Assembly: GCA_920105625.2 (NCBI GenBank)
Contig: OV050032.1
Location: 103,958,542-104,022,541 of the forward strand
Direction: 5' to 3'
Length of the DNA stretch: 64,000 nt
Source of the DNA: Clusia tigrina
Taxonomy: Eukaryota; Arthropoda; Insecta; Diptera; Clusiidae
In this document: positions 1 to 10,580 of the stretch, in pieces
How positions within the stretch are numbered: the stretch's first letter is position 1
How the letters are laid out: the number at the start of each line of letters is the position of its first letter
Notes under the pieces: generated by a model
Told to the model about the DNA's origin: nothing
Database searches by the model: none
The model's input: only the letters and a program-made list of their open reading frames with translations
Translations under genes and position numbers: made by a program

Positions 1-196
1 CTTGAAATTTTGTAACAATAAAGTACTCGAGCCTCTTGTCAATTTAAGCCACCGCTCAAAGCTATGCTACCCTAGAGTCCCAAATCAAACACTGATAAAA
101 CTTCAAACGCCCCTAACTTCTATAAGGTACGTCCTACACCTATCAAAGTTTGCAACATACAAATGCTGGAAATTTTTTACTGGAGCGTCATAAAAC
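1..196 (+). repeat. Reference monomer that sets the repeat phase
   Basis: This first unit starts at CTTGAAATTTTG and ends at CATAAAAC, and the next begins at 197. In order it carries an A3T4 tract, AATAAAG, an overlapping ScaI/XhoI pair (AGTACT then CTCGAG), a C-rich middle with CCCTAGAGTCCC, the variable core CAAA(T/C)G(G/C)CC(C/A)TAACTTCT(A/T)TA, GGTACGTCC, and three TTGYAAC boxes (two near the end of the unit, one near its start). Length is compatible with one nucleosome plus linker, a common size for centromeric satellites. This copy differs from consensus at a few sites, such as CCACCGC for CCATCGC and TATAAGG for TATACGG. It is a coordinate anchor only and no function is implied. Confidence 0.97.
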
Positions 197-900
197 CTTA
201 AAATTTTGTAAGAATAAAGTACTCGAGCCTCTTGTCAATTTAAGCCATCGCTCAAAGCTATGCTACCCTAGAGTCCCAAATCAAACACTGATACAACTTC
301 AAATGGCCCTAACTTCTATACGGTACATCCTACACCTATCAAAGTTTGCAACATACAAATGCTTGTAACTTTTTACTGGAGCGTCATAAAACCTTGAAAT
401 TTTGTAACAATAGAGTACTCGAGCATCTTGTCAATTTAAGCCATCGCTCAAAGCTATGCTACCCTAGAGTCCCAAATCAAACACTGATACAACTTCAAAT
501 GGCCCTAACTTCTATACGGTACGTCCTACACCTATCAAAGTTTGCAACATACAAACGCTTGTAACTTTTTACTGGAGCGTCATATAACCTTGAAATTTTG
601 TAACAATGAAGTACTCGAGCCTCTTGTCAATTTAAGTCATCGCTCAAAGCTATGCTACCCTAGAGTCCCAAATCAAACACCGATAAAACTTCAAACGCCC
701 CTAACTTCTTTACGGTACGCCCTACATCTATCAAAGTTTGCAACATACAAATGCTTGTAACTTTTTACTTAAGCGTCATAAAACCTTGAAATTTTGTAAC
801 AATGAAGTACTCGAGCCTCGTGTCAATTTAAGCCATCGCTCAAAGCTGTGCTACCCTAGAGTCCCAAATCAAACACCGATACAACGTCAAATGGCCCTAA
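197..900 (+). repeat. Mixed monomers at the left edge
   Basis: These are standard 196-bp units with no length variant. They mix the two common core types (AAACGCCCC and AAATGGCCC) and the AATAAAG/AATGAAG types. No local HOR period is evident within this stretch. It contains no gene-like feature. Confidence 0.9.
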
Positions 901-2230
901 CTTCTATACGGTACGTCATACACCTATCAAAGTTTGCAACATACAAATGCTTGTAACTTTTTACTGCAGCGTCATAAAACCTTCAAATTTTGTAGCAATA
1001 AAGTACTCGAGCCTCTTGTCAATTTAAGCCATCGCTCAAAGCTATGCTACCCTTGAGTCCCAAATCAAACACTGATAAAACTTCAAATGGCCATAACTTC
1101 TTTACGGTACGTCCTACACCTATCAAAGTTTGCAACATACAAATGCTTGTAACTTTTTACTTAAGCGTCATAAAACCTTGAAATTTTGTAACAATGAAGT
1201 ACTCGAGCCTCTTGTCAATTTAAGCCATCGCTCAAAGCTATGCTACCCTAGAGTCCCAAATCAAACACCGATAAAACGTCAAATGGCCCTAACTTCTATA
1301 CGGTACGTCCTAAACCTATCAAAGTTTGCAACATACAAATGCTTGTAACTTTTTACTGGAGCGTCATAAAACCTTGAAATTTTGTAACAATAATGTACTC
1401 GAGCCTCTTGTCAATTTAAGCCATCGCTCAAAGCTATGCTACCCTAGAGTCCCAAATCAAACACTGATAAAACTTCAAATGGCCATAACTTCTTTACGGT
1501 ACGTCCTACACCTATCAAAGTTTGCAACATACAAATGCTTGTAACTTTTTACTGGAACGTCATAAAACCTTCAAATTTTGTAACAATAAAGTACTCGAGC
1601 CTCTTGTCAATTTAAGCTATCGCTCAAAGCTATGCTACCCTAGAGTCCCAAATCAAACACTGATAAAACTTCAAATGGCCCTAACTTCTATACGGTACGT
1701 CCTACACCTATCAAAGTTTGCAACATACAAATGCTTGTATCTTTTTACTGGAGCGTCATAAAACCTTGAAATTTTGTAACAATAAAGTACTCGAGCCTCT
1801 TGTCAACTTAAGCCATCGCTCAAGGCTATGCTACCCTAGAGTCCCAAATCAAACACTGATAAAACTTCAAATGGCCCTAACTTCTATACGGTACGTCCTA
1901 CACCTATCAAAATTTGCAACATACAAATGCTTGTAACTTTTTACTGGAGCGTCATAAAACCTTGAAATTTTGTAACAATAAAGTACTCGAGCCTCTTGTC
2001 AATTTAATATATCGCTCAAAGCTATGCTACCCTAGAGTCCCAAATCAAACACTGATAAAACTTCAAATGGTCCTAACTTCTATACGGTACGTCCTACACC
2101 TATCAAAGTTTGCAACATACAAACGGTTGTAACTTTTTACTGGAGCGTCATAAAACCTTGATATTTTGTAACAATGAAGTGCTCGAGCCTCTTGTCAATT
2201 TAAGACATCGCTCGAAGCTATGCTACCCTA
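900..2230 (+). repeat. Left copy of a 1.3-kb multi-monomer block (partner at 13.44-14.77 kb)
   Basis: The run of variants here recurs in the same order 12,539 bp downstream. It includes the rare TTGTAGCAATAAAG at about 990, a TACTTAAGCG unit with CGATAAAACGTC, a unit with CAATAATGTAC, and a unit with GTCAACTTAAGCC plus CAAGGCTATG. The partner copies are at about 13,530, 13,690-13,820, 13,930 and 14,340. Similarity stops in the unit starting near 2,110. The 12,539-bp offset equals 64 units minus 5 bp, exactly the indels lying between the copies. This is a non-adjacent duplicate of an old HOR segment. Confidence 0.85.
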
Positions 2231-4650
2231 GAGTCCCAAATCAAACACTGATAAAACTTCAAATGGTCCTAACTTCTATACGGTACGTCCTACACCTATC
2301 AAAGTTTGCAACATACAAATGCTGGTAATTTTTTACTGGAGCGCCAAAAAACCTTAAAATTTTGTAAGAATAAAATACTCGAGCCTCTTGTCAATTTAAG
2401 CCATCGCTCAAGGCTATGCTACCCTAGAATCCCAAATCAAACACTGATAAAACTTCAAATGGCCCTAACTTCTATACGGTACGTCCTACACCTATCAAAA
2501 TTTGCAACATACAAATGCTTGTAACTTTTTACTGGAGCGTCATAAAACCTTGAAATTTTGTAACAATAAAGTACTCGAGCATCTTATCAATTTAAGCCAT
2601 CGCTCAAAGCTATGCTACCCTAGAGTCCCAAATCAAACACTGATACAACTTGAAATGGCCCTAACTTCTATACGGTACGTCCTACACCTATCAAAGTTTG
2701 CAACATACAAACGCTTGTAACTTTTTACTAGAGCGTCATAAAACCTTAAAATTTTGTAACAATGAAGTACTCGAGCCTCTTGTCAATTTAAGCCATCGCT
2801 CAAAGCTATACTACCCTAGAGTCCCAAATCAAACACTGATAAAACTTCAAATGGCCATAACTTCTTTACGGTACGTCCTACACCTATCAAAGTTTGCAAC
2901 ATACAAATGATTGTAACTTTTTACTGCAGCGTCATAAAACCTTGAAATTGTGTAACAATAAAGTATTCGAGCCTCTTGTCAATTTAAGCTATCGCTCAAA
3001 TCTATGCAACCCTAGAGTCCCAAATCAAACATTGATAAAACTTCAAATGGCCATAACTTCTTTACGGTACGTCCTACACCTATCAAAGTTTGCAACATAC
3101 AAATGCTTGTAACTTTTTACTGGAGCGTCATAAAACCTTGAAATATTGTAACAATAAAGTACTCGAGCCTCTTGTCAATTTAATCTATCGCTCAAAGCTA
3201 TGCTACCCCAGAGTCCCAAATCAAACACTGATAAAACTTCAAATGGCCCTAACTTCTATACGGTACGTCCTACACCTATCAAAGTTTGCAACATACAAAC
3301 GGTTGTAACTTTTTACTGGAGCGTCATAAAACCTTGAAATTTTGTAACAATGAAGTACTCGAGCCTCTTGTCAATTTAAGCTATCGCTCAAAGCTATGCT
3401 ACCCTAGAGTCCCAAATCAAACACTGATAAAACTTCAAATGGCCCTAACTTCTATACGGTACGTCCTACACCTATCAAAATTTGCAACATACAAATGCTT
3501 GTAACTTTTTACTGGAGCGTCATAAAACCTTGAAATGGTGTAACAATAAATTACTCGAGCCTCTTGTCAATTTAATCTATCGCTCAAAGCTATGCTACCC
3601 TAGAGTCCCAAATCAAACACTGATAAAACTTCAAATGGCCCTAACTTCTATACGGTACGTCCTACACCTATCAAAGTTTTCAACATACAAACGGTTGTAA
3701 CTTTTTACTGGAGCGTCATAAAACCTTGAAATTTTGTAACAATGAAGTGCTCGAGCCTCTTGTCAATTTAAGCCATCGCTCAAAGCTATGCTACCCTAGA
3801 GTACCAAATCAAACACCGATAAAACTTCAAATGGCCCTAACTTCTATACGGTACGTCCTACACCTATCAAAATTTGCAACATACAAATGCTTGTAACTTT
3901 TTACTGGAGCGTCATAAAACCTTGAAATGGTGTAAAAATAAATTACTCGAGCCTCTTGTCAATTTAATCTATCGCTCAAAGCTATGCTACCCTAGAGTCC
4001 CAAATCAAACACTGATAAAACTTCAAATGGCCCTAACTTCTATACGGTACGTCCTACACCTATCAAAATTTGCAACATACAAATGCTTGTAACTTTTTAC
4101 TGGAGCGTCATAAAACCTTGAAATGGTGTAACAATAAATTACTCGAGCCTCTTGTCAATTTAATCTATCGCTCAAAGCTATGCTACCCTAGAGTCCCAAA
4201 TCAAACACTGATAAAACTTCAAATGGCCCTAACTTCTATACGGTACGTCCTACACCTATCAAAGTTTGCAACATACAAATGCTTGTAACTTTTTACTGGA
4301 GCGTCATAAAACCTTGAAATTTTGTAACAATAAAGTACTCGAACCTCTTGTCAATTTAATCTATCGCTCAAAGCAATGCTACCCTAGAGTCCCAAATCAA
4401 ACAATGATAAAACTTCAAACGCCCCTAACTTCTATACGGTACGTCCTACACCTATCAAAGTTTGCAACATACAAATGCTGGTAATTTTTTACTGGAGCGT
4501 CAAAAAACCTTAAAATTTTGCAAGAATAAAATACTCGAGCCTCTTGTCAATTTAAGCCATCGCTCAAGGCTATGCTACCCTAGAGTCCCAAATCAAACAC
4601 TGATAAAACTTCAAATGGCCCTAACTTCTATACGGTACGTCCTACACCTA
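2230..4650 (+). repeat. Monomers foreshadowing the 17/19-mer order, plus an ATGGTGTAAC dimer series
   Basis: From about 2,500 to 3,300 the unit order matches the one that recurs at 18.6-19.5, 21.9-22.8, 26.2-26.8 and 29.9-30.5 kb: a GAGCATCTTATC unit, a CTATACTACC unit, an AATGATTG/TACTGCAGCG/ATTGTGTAAC unit, then an AAATATTGTAAC unit. From about 3,480 to 4,290, units with GAAATGGTGTAA and AAATTACTCG alternate or pair with AACGGTTG units. All spacings are exactly 196 bp. Confidence 0.82.
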
Positions 4651-4655
4651 TCAAA

Positions 4656-4851
4656 ATTTGCAACACAAATGGTTGTAACTTTTTACTGGAGCGTCATAAA
4701 ACCTTGAAATTTTGTAACAATAAAGTACTCGAGCCTCTTGTCAATTTAATCTATCGCTCAAAGCAATGCTACCCTAGAGTCCCAAATCAAACACTGATAA
4801 AATTTCAAATGGCCCTAACTTCTATACGGTACGTCCTACACCTATCAAAGT
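4656..4851 (+). repeat. 194-bp length-variant unit (TA lost in CAACATACAAATG)
   Basis: Near 4,664 the usual CAACATACAAATG reads CAACACAAATGG, a 2-bp loss. The same loss recurs near 6,818 and 8,776. Its successor units are alike, so the three are likely copies of one event spread by block duplication. The variant appears nowhere right of 9 kb. Outside these three sites the first 10.3 kb keeps strict 196-bp spacing. Confidence 0.93.
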
Positions 4852-6223
4852 TTGCAACATACAAACGGTTGTAACTTTTGACTGGAGCGTCATAAAACCT
4901 TGAAATTTTGTAACAATGAAGTACTCGAGCCTCTTGTCAATTTAAGCCATCGCTCAAAGCTATGCTACCCTAGAGTCCCAAATCAAACACCGATAAAACT
5001 TTAAATGGCCCTAACTTCTATACGGTACTTCCTACACCTATCAAAGTTTGCAACATACAAATGCTTGTAACTTTTTACTGGAGCGTCATAAAACCTTGAA
5101 ATTTTGTAACAATAAAGTACTCGAACCTCTTGTCAATTTAAGCCATCGCTCAAAGCTATGCTACCCTAGAGTCCCAAATCAAACAATGATAAAACTTCAA
5201 ACGCCCCTAACTTCTATACGGTACGTCCTACACCTATCAAAGTTTGCAACATACAAATGCTGGTAATTTTTTACTGGAGCGTCAAAAAACCTTAAAATTT
5301 TGCAAGAATAAAATACTCGAGCCTCTTGTCAATTTAAGCCATCGCTCAAGGCTATGCTACCCTAGAGTCCCAAATCAAACACTGATAAAACTTCAAATGG
5401 CCCTAACTTCTATACGGTACGTCCTACACCTATCAAAGTTTGCAACATACAAACGGTTGTAACTTTTGACTGGAGCGTCATAAAACCTTGAAATTTTGTA
5501 ACAATGAAGTACTCGAGCCTCTTGTCAATTTAATCTATCGCTCAAAGCAATGCTACCCTAGAGTCCCAAATCAAACACTGATAAAATTTCAAATGGCCCT
5601 AACTTCTATACGGTACGTCCTACACCTATCAAAGTTTGCAACATACAAACGGTTGTAACTTTTGACTGGAGCGTCATAAAACCTTGAAATTTTGTAACAA
5701 TGAAGTACTCGAGCCTCTTGTCAATTTAAGCCATCGCTCAAAGCTATGCTACCCTAGAGTCCCAAATCAAACACCGATAAAACTTTAAATGGCCCTAACT
5801 TCTATACGGTACTTCCTACACCTATCAAAGTTTGCAACATACAAATGCTTGTAACTTTTTACTGGAGCGTCATAAAACCTTGAAATTTTGTAACAATAAA
5901 GTACTCGAACCTCTTGTCAATTTAAGCCATCGCTCAAAGCTATGCTACCCTAGAGTCCCAAATCAAACAATGATAAAACTTCAAACGCCCCTAACTTCTA
6001 TACGGTACGTCCTACACCTATCAAAGTTTGCAACATACAAATGCTGGTAATTTTTTACTGGAGCGTCAAAAAACCTTAAAATTTTGCAAGAATAAAATAC
6101 TCGAGCCTCTTGTCAATTTAAGCCATCGCTCAAGGCTATGCTACCCTAGAGTCCCAAATCAAACACTGATAAAACTTCAAATGGCCCTAACTTCTATACG
6201 GTACGTCCTACACCTATCAAAGT
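4852..6223 (+). repeat. 4-mer HOR (784 bp), about two copies, with a hybrid unit at 5,440
   Basis: The pair of units at 5,048-5,439 (CTCGAACCTC with AAACAATGATAAAAC, then ATGCTGGTAATTTTTT with GTCAAAAAACC and TTTTGCAAGAATAAAATAC) is repeated without visible difference at 5,832-6,223, 784 bp later. The units at about 4,852 and 5,636 (AACGGTTGTAACTTTTGAC, ACTTTAAATGG, GGTACTTCC) also match. The unit at 5,440-5,635 is a composite of two neighbouring types. Boundaries are approximate because flanking units are similar. Confidence 0.87.
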
Positions 6224-9200
6224 TTGCAACATACAAACGGTTGTAACTTTTTACTGGAGCGTCATAAAACCTTGAAATTTTGTAACAATGAAGTGCTCGA
6301 GCCTCTTGTCAATTTAAGCCATCGCTCAAAGCTATGCTACCCTAGAGTACCAAATCAAACACCGATAAAACTTCAAATGGCCCTAACTTCTATACGGTAC
6401 TTCCTACACCTATCAAAGTTTGCAACATACAAATGCTTGTAACTTTTTACTGGAGCGTCATAAAACCTTGAAATTTTGTAACAATAAAGTACTCGAACCT
6501 CTTGTCAATTTAATCTATCGCTCAAAGCAATGCTACCCTAGAGTCCCAAATCAAACAATGATAAAACTTCAAACGCCCCTAACTTCTATACGGTACGTCC
6601 TACACCTATCAAAGTTTGCAACATACAAATGCTGGTAATTTTTTACTGGAGCGTCAAAAAACCTTAAAATTTTGCAAGAATAAAATACTCGAGCCTCTTG
6701 TCAATTTAAGCCATCGCTCAAGGCTATGCTACCCTAGAGTCCCAAATCAAACACTGATAAAACTTCAAATGGCCCTAACTTCTATACGGTACGTCCTACA
6801 CCTATCAAAATTTGCAACACAAATGCTTGTAACTTTTTACTGGAGCGTCATAAAACCTTGAAATTTTGTAACAATAAAGTACTCGAGCCTCTTGTCAATT
6901 TAATCTATCGCTCAAAGCAATGCTACCCTAGAGTCCCAAATCAAACACTGATAAAATTTCAAATGGCCCTAACTTCTATACGGTACGTCCTACACCTATC
7001 AAAGTTTGCAACATACAAACGGTTGTAACTTTTGACTGGAGCGTCATAAAACCTTGAAATTTTGTAACAATGAAGTACTCGAGCCTCTTGTCAATTTAAG
7101 CCATCGCTCAAAGCTATGCTACCCTAGAGTCCCAAATCAAACACCGATAAAACTTTAAATGGCCCTAACTTCTATACGGTACTTCCTACACCTATCAAAG
7201 TTTGCAACATACAAATGCTTGTAACTTTTTACTGGAGCGTCATAAAACCTTGAAATTTTGTAACAATAAAGTACTCGAACCTCTTGTCAATTTAAGCCAT
7301 CGCTCAAAGCTATGCTACCCTAGAGTCCCAAATCAAACAATGATAAAACTTCAAACGCCCCTAACTTCTATACGGTACGTCCTACACCTATCAAAGTTTG
7401 CAACATACAAATGCTGGTAATTTTTTACTGGAGCGTCAAAAAACCTTAAAATTTTGCAAGAATAAAATACTCGAGCCTCTTGTCAATTTAAGCCATCGCT
7501 CAAGGCTATGCTACCCTAGAGTCCCAAATCAAACACTGATAAAACTTCAAATGGCCCTAACTTCTATACGGTACGTCCTACACCTATCAAAATTTGCAAC
7601 ACACAAATGCTTGTAACTTTTTACTGGAGCGTCATAAAACCTTGAAATTTTGTAACAATAAAGTACTCGAGCCTCTTGTCAATTTAATCTATCGCTCAAA
7701 GCAATGCTACCCTAGAGTCCCAAATCAAACACTGATAAAACTTCAAATGGCCCTAACTTCTATACGGTACGTCCTACACCTATCAAAGTTTGCAACATAC
7801 AAACGGTTGTAACTTTTTACTGGAGCGTCATAAAACCTTGAAATTTTGTAACAATGAAGTACTCGAGCCTCTTGTCAATTTAAGCTATCGCTCAAAGCTA
7901 TGCTACCCTAGAGTCCCAAATCAAACACTGATAAAACTTCAAATGGCCCTAACTTCTATACGGTACGTCCTACACCTATCAAAATTTGCAACATACAAAT
8001 GCTTGTAACTTTTTACTGGAGCGTCATAAAACCTTGAAATGGTGTAACAATAAATTACTCGAGCCTCTTGTCAATTTAATCTATCGCTCAAAGCTATGCT
8101 ACCCTAGAGTCCCAAATCAAACACTGATAAAACTTCAAATGGCCCTAACTTCTATACGGTACGTCCTACACCTATCATAGTTTGCAACATACAAACGGTT
8201 GTAACTTTTTACTGGAGCGTCATAAAACCTTGAAATTTTGTAACAATGAAGTGCTCGAGCCTCTTGTCAATTTAAGCCATCGCTCAAAGCTATGCTACCC
8301 TAGAGTACCAAATCAAACACCGATAAAACTTCAAATGGCCCTAACTTCTATACGGTACTTCCTACACCTATCAAAGTTTGCAACATACAAATGCTTGTAA
8401 CTTTTTACTGGAGCGTCATAAAACCTTGAAATTTTGTAACAATAAAGTACTCGAACCTCTTGTCAATTTAATCTATCGCTCAAAGCAATGCTACCCTAGA
8501 GTCCCAAATCAAACAATGATAAAACTTCAAACGCCCCTAACTTCTATACGGTACGTCCTACACCTATCAAAGTTTGCAACATACAAATGCTGGTAATTTT
8601 TTACTGGAGCGTCAAAAAACCTTAAAATTTTGCAAGAATAAAATACTCGAGCCTCTTGTCAATTTAAGCCATCGCTCAAGGCTATGCTACCCTAGAGTCC
8701 CAAATCAAACACTGATAAAACTTCAAATGGCCCTAACTTCTATACGGTACGTCCTACACCTATCAATATTTGCAACACAAATGCTTGTAACTTTTTACTG
8801 GAGCGTCATAAAACCTTGAAATTTTGTAACAATAAAGTACTCGAGCCTCTTGTCAATTTAATCTATCGCTCAAAGCAATGCTACCCTAGAGTCCCAAATC
8901 AAACACTGATAAAATTTCAAATGGCCCTAACTTCTATACGGTACGTCCTACACCTATCAAAGTTTGCAACATACAAACGGTTGTAACTTTTGACTGGAGC
9001 GTCATAAAACCTTGAAATTTTGTAACAATGAAGTACTCGAGCCTCTTGTCAATTTAAGCCATCGCTCAAAGCTATGCTACCCTAGAGTCCCAAATCAAAC
9101 ACCGATAAAACTTTAAATGGCCCTAACTTCTATACGGTACTTCCTACACCTATCAAAGTTTGCAACATACAAATGCTTGTAACTTTTTACTGGAGCGTCA

Positions 9201-9690
9201 TAAAACCTTGAAATTTTGTAACAATAAAGTACTCGAACCTCTTGTCAATTTAAGCCATCGCTCAAAGCTATGCTACCCTAGAGTCCCAAATCAAACAATG
9301 ATAAAACTTCAAACGCCCCTAACTTCTATACGGTACGTCCTACACCTATCAAAGTTTGCAACATACAAATGCTGGTAATTTTTTACTGGAGCGTCAAAAA
9401 ACCTTAAAATTTTGCAAGAATAAAATACTCGAGCCTCTTGTCAATTTAAGCCATCGCTCAAGGCTATGCTACCCTAGAGTCCCAAATCAAACACTGATAA
9501 AACTTCAAATGGCCCTAACTTCTATACGGTACGTCCTACACCTATCAAAATTTGCAACACACAAATGCTTGTAACTTTTTACTGGAGCGTCATAAAACCT
9601 TGAAATTTTGTAACAATAAAGTACTCGAGCCTCTTGTCAATTTAATCTATCGCTCAAAGCAATGCTACCCTAGAGTCCCAAATCAAACAC
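6190..9690 (+). repeat. 10-mer HOR (1,958 bp), two adjacent copies
   Basis: The units from about 6,224 to 7,730 reappear in the same order, with the same 2-bp-deleted unit, at about 8,182 to 9,690. The offset is 1,958 bp, or ten monomers minus the 2-bp loss. By eye there are only a few substitutions, for example CAAAATTTGC at 6,807 against CAATATTTGC at 8,764, and AAAACTTC against AAAATTTC in the unit near 9,552. The first copy is completed by units at 7,790-8,180 (CAATGAAG with AAGCTATCG, then AAATGGTGTAAC), which the second copy lacks. Confidence 0.9.
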
Positions 9691-10580
9691 TGATAAAATT
9701 TCAAATGGCCCTAACTTCTATACGGTACGTCCTACACCTATCAAAGTTTGCAACATACAAACGGTTGTAACTTTTGACTGGAGCGTCATAAAACCTTGAA
9801 ATTTTGTAACAATGAAGTACTCGAGCCTCTTGTCAATTTAAGCCATCGCTCAAAGCTATGCTACCCTAGAGTCCCAAATCAAATACCGATAAAACTTTAA
9901 ATGGCCCTAACTTCTATACGGTACTTCCTACACCTATCAAAGTTTGCAACATACAGATGCTTGTAACTTTTTACTGGAGCGTCATAAAACCTTGAAATTT
10001 TGTAACAATAAAGTACTCGAACCTCTTGTCAATTTAAGCCATCGCTCAAAGCTATGCTACCCTAGAGTCCCAAATCAAACAATGATAAAACTTCAAACGC
10101 CCCTAACTTCTATACGGTACGTCCTACACCTATCAAAGTTTGCAACATACAAATGCTGGTAACTTTTTACTGGAGCGTCATAAAACCTTGAAATTTTGTA
10201 ACAATAAAGTACTCGAGCCTCTTGTCAATTTAAGCCATCGCTCAAAGCTATGCTACCCTAGAGTCCCAAATCAAACACTGATAAAACTTCAAATGGCCAT
10301 AACTTCTTTACGGTACGTCCTACACCTATCAAAGTTTGCAAACATACAAATGATTGTAACTTTTTACTGGAGCGTCATAAAACCTTGAAATTTTGTAACA
10401 ATAAAGTACTCGAGCCTCTTGTCAATTTAAGCCATCGCTCAAAGCTATGCTACCCTAGAGTCCCAAATCAAACACTGATAAAACTTCAAATGGCCATAAC
10501 TTCTTTACGGTACGTCCTACACCTATCAAAGTTTGCAACATACAAATGCTTGTAACTTTTTACTAGAGCGTCATAAAACC
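9690..10580 (+). repeat. Transition units, including the only 197-bp CAAACATAC unit
   Basis: Units here pass from the 10-mer family to the GGCCATAACTTCTTTA core type. At about 10,338-10,345 the usual TTTGCAACATAC reads TTTGCAAACATAC, one extra A, which I saw nowhere else. It is therefore a private, recent change or a base-calling error in an A run. To its right the array keeps exact 196-bp spacing until about 25,170. Confidence 0.88.

Noticed and set aside
150..368. An open frame of about 72 codons once per monomer throughout the array
   Set aside because: Its start is TTG, not ATG; it overlaps the next unit's frame by 23 bp; 196 is not a multiple of 3, so no frame runs on; many units break it; and changes are mostly amino-acid changing. 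It follows from the repeat and is not a gene.
10336..10346. Extra A in CAAACATAC as a functional variant
   Set aside because: It is unique and lies in a short A run; a sequencing or polishing error is as likely as a real change.
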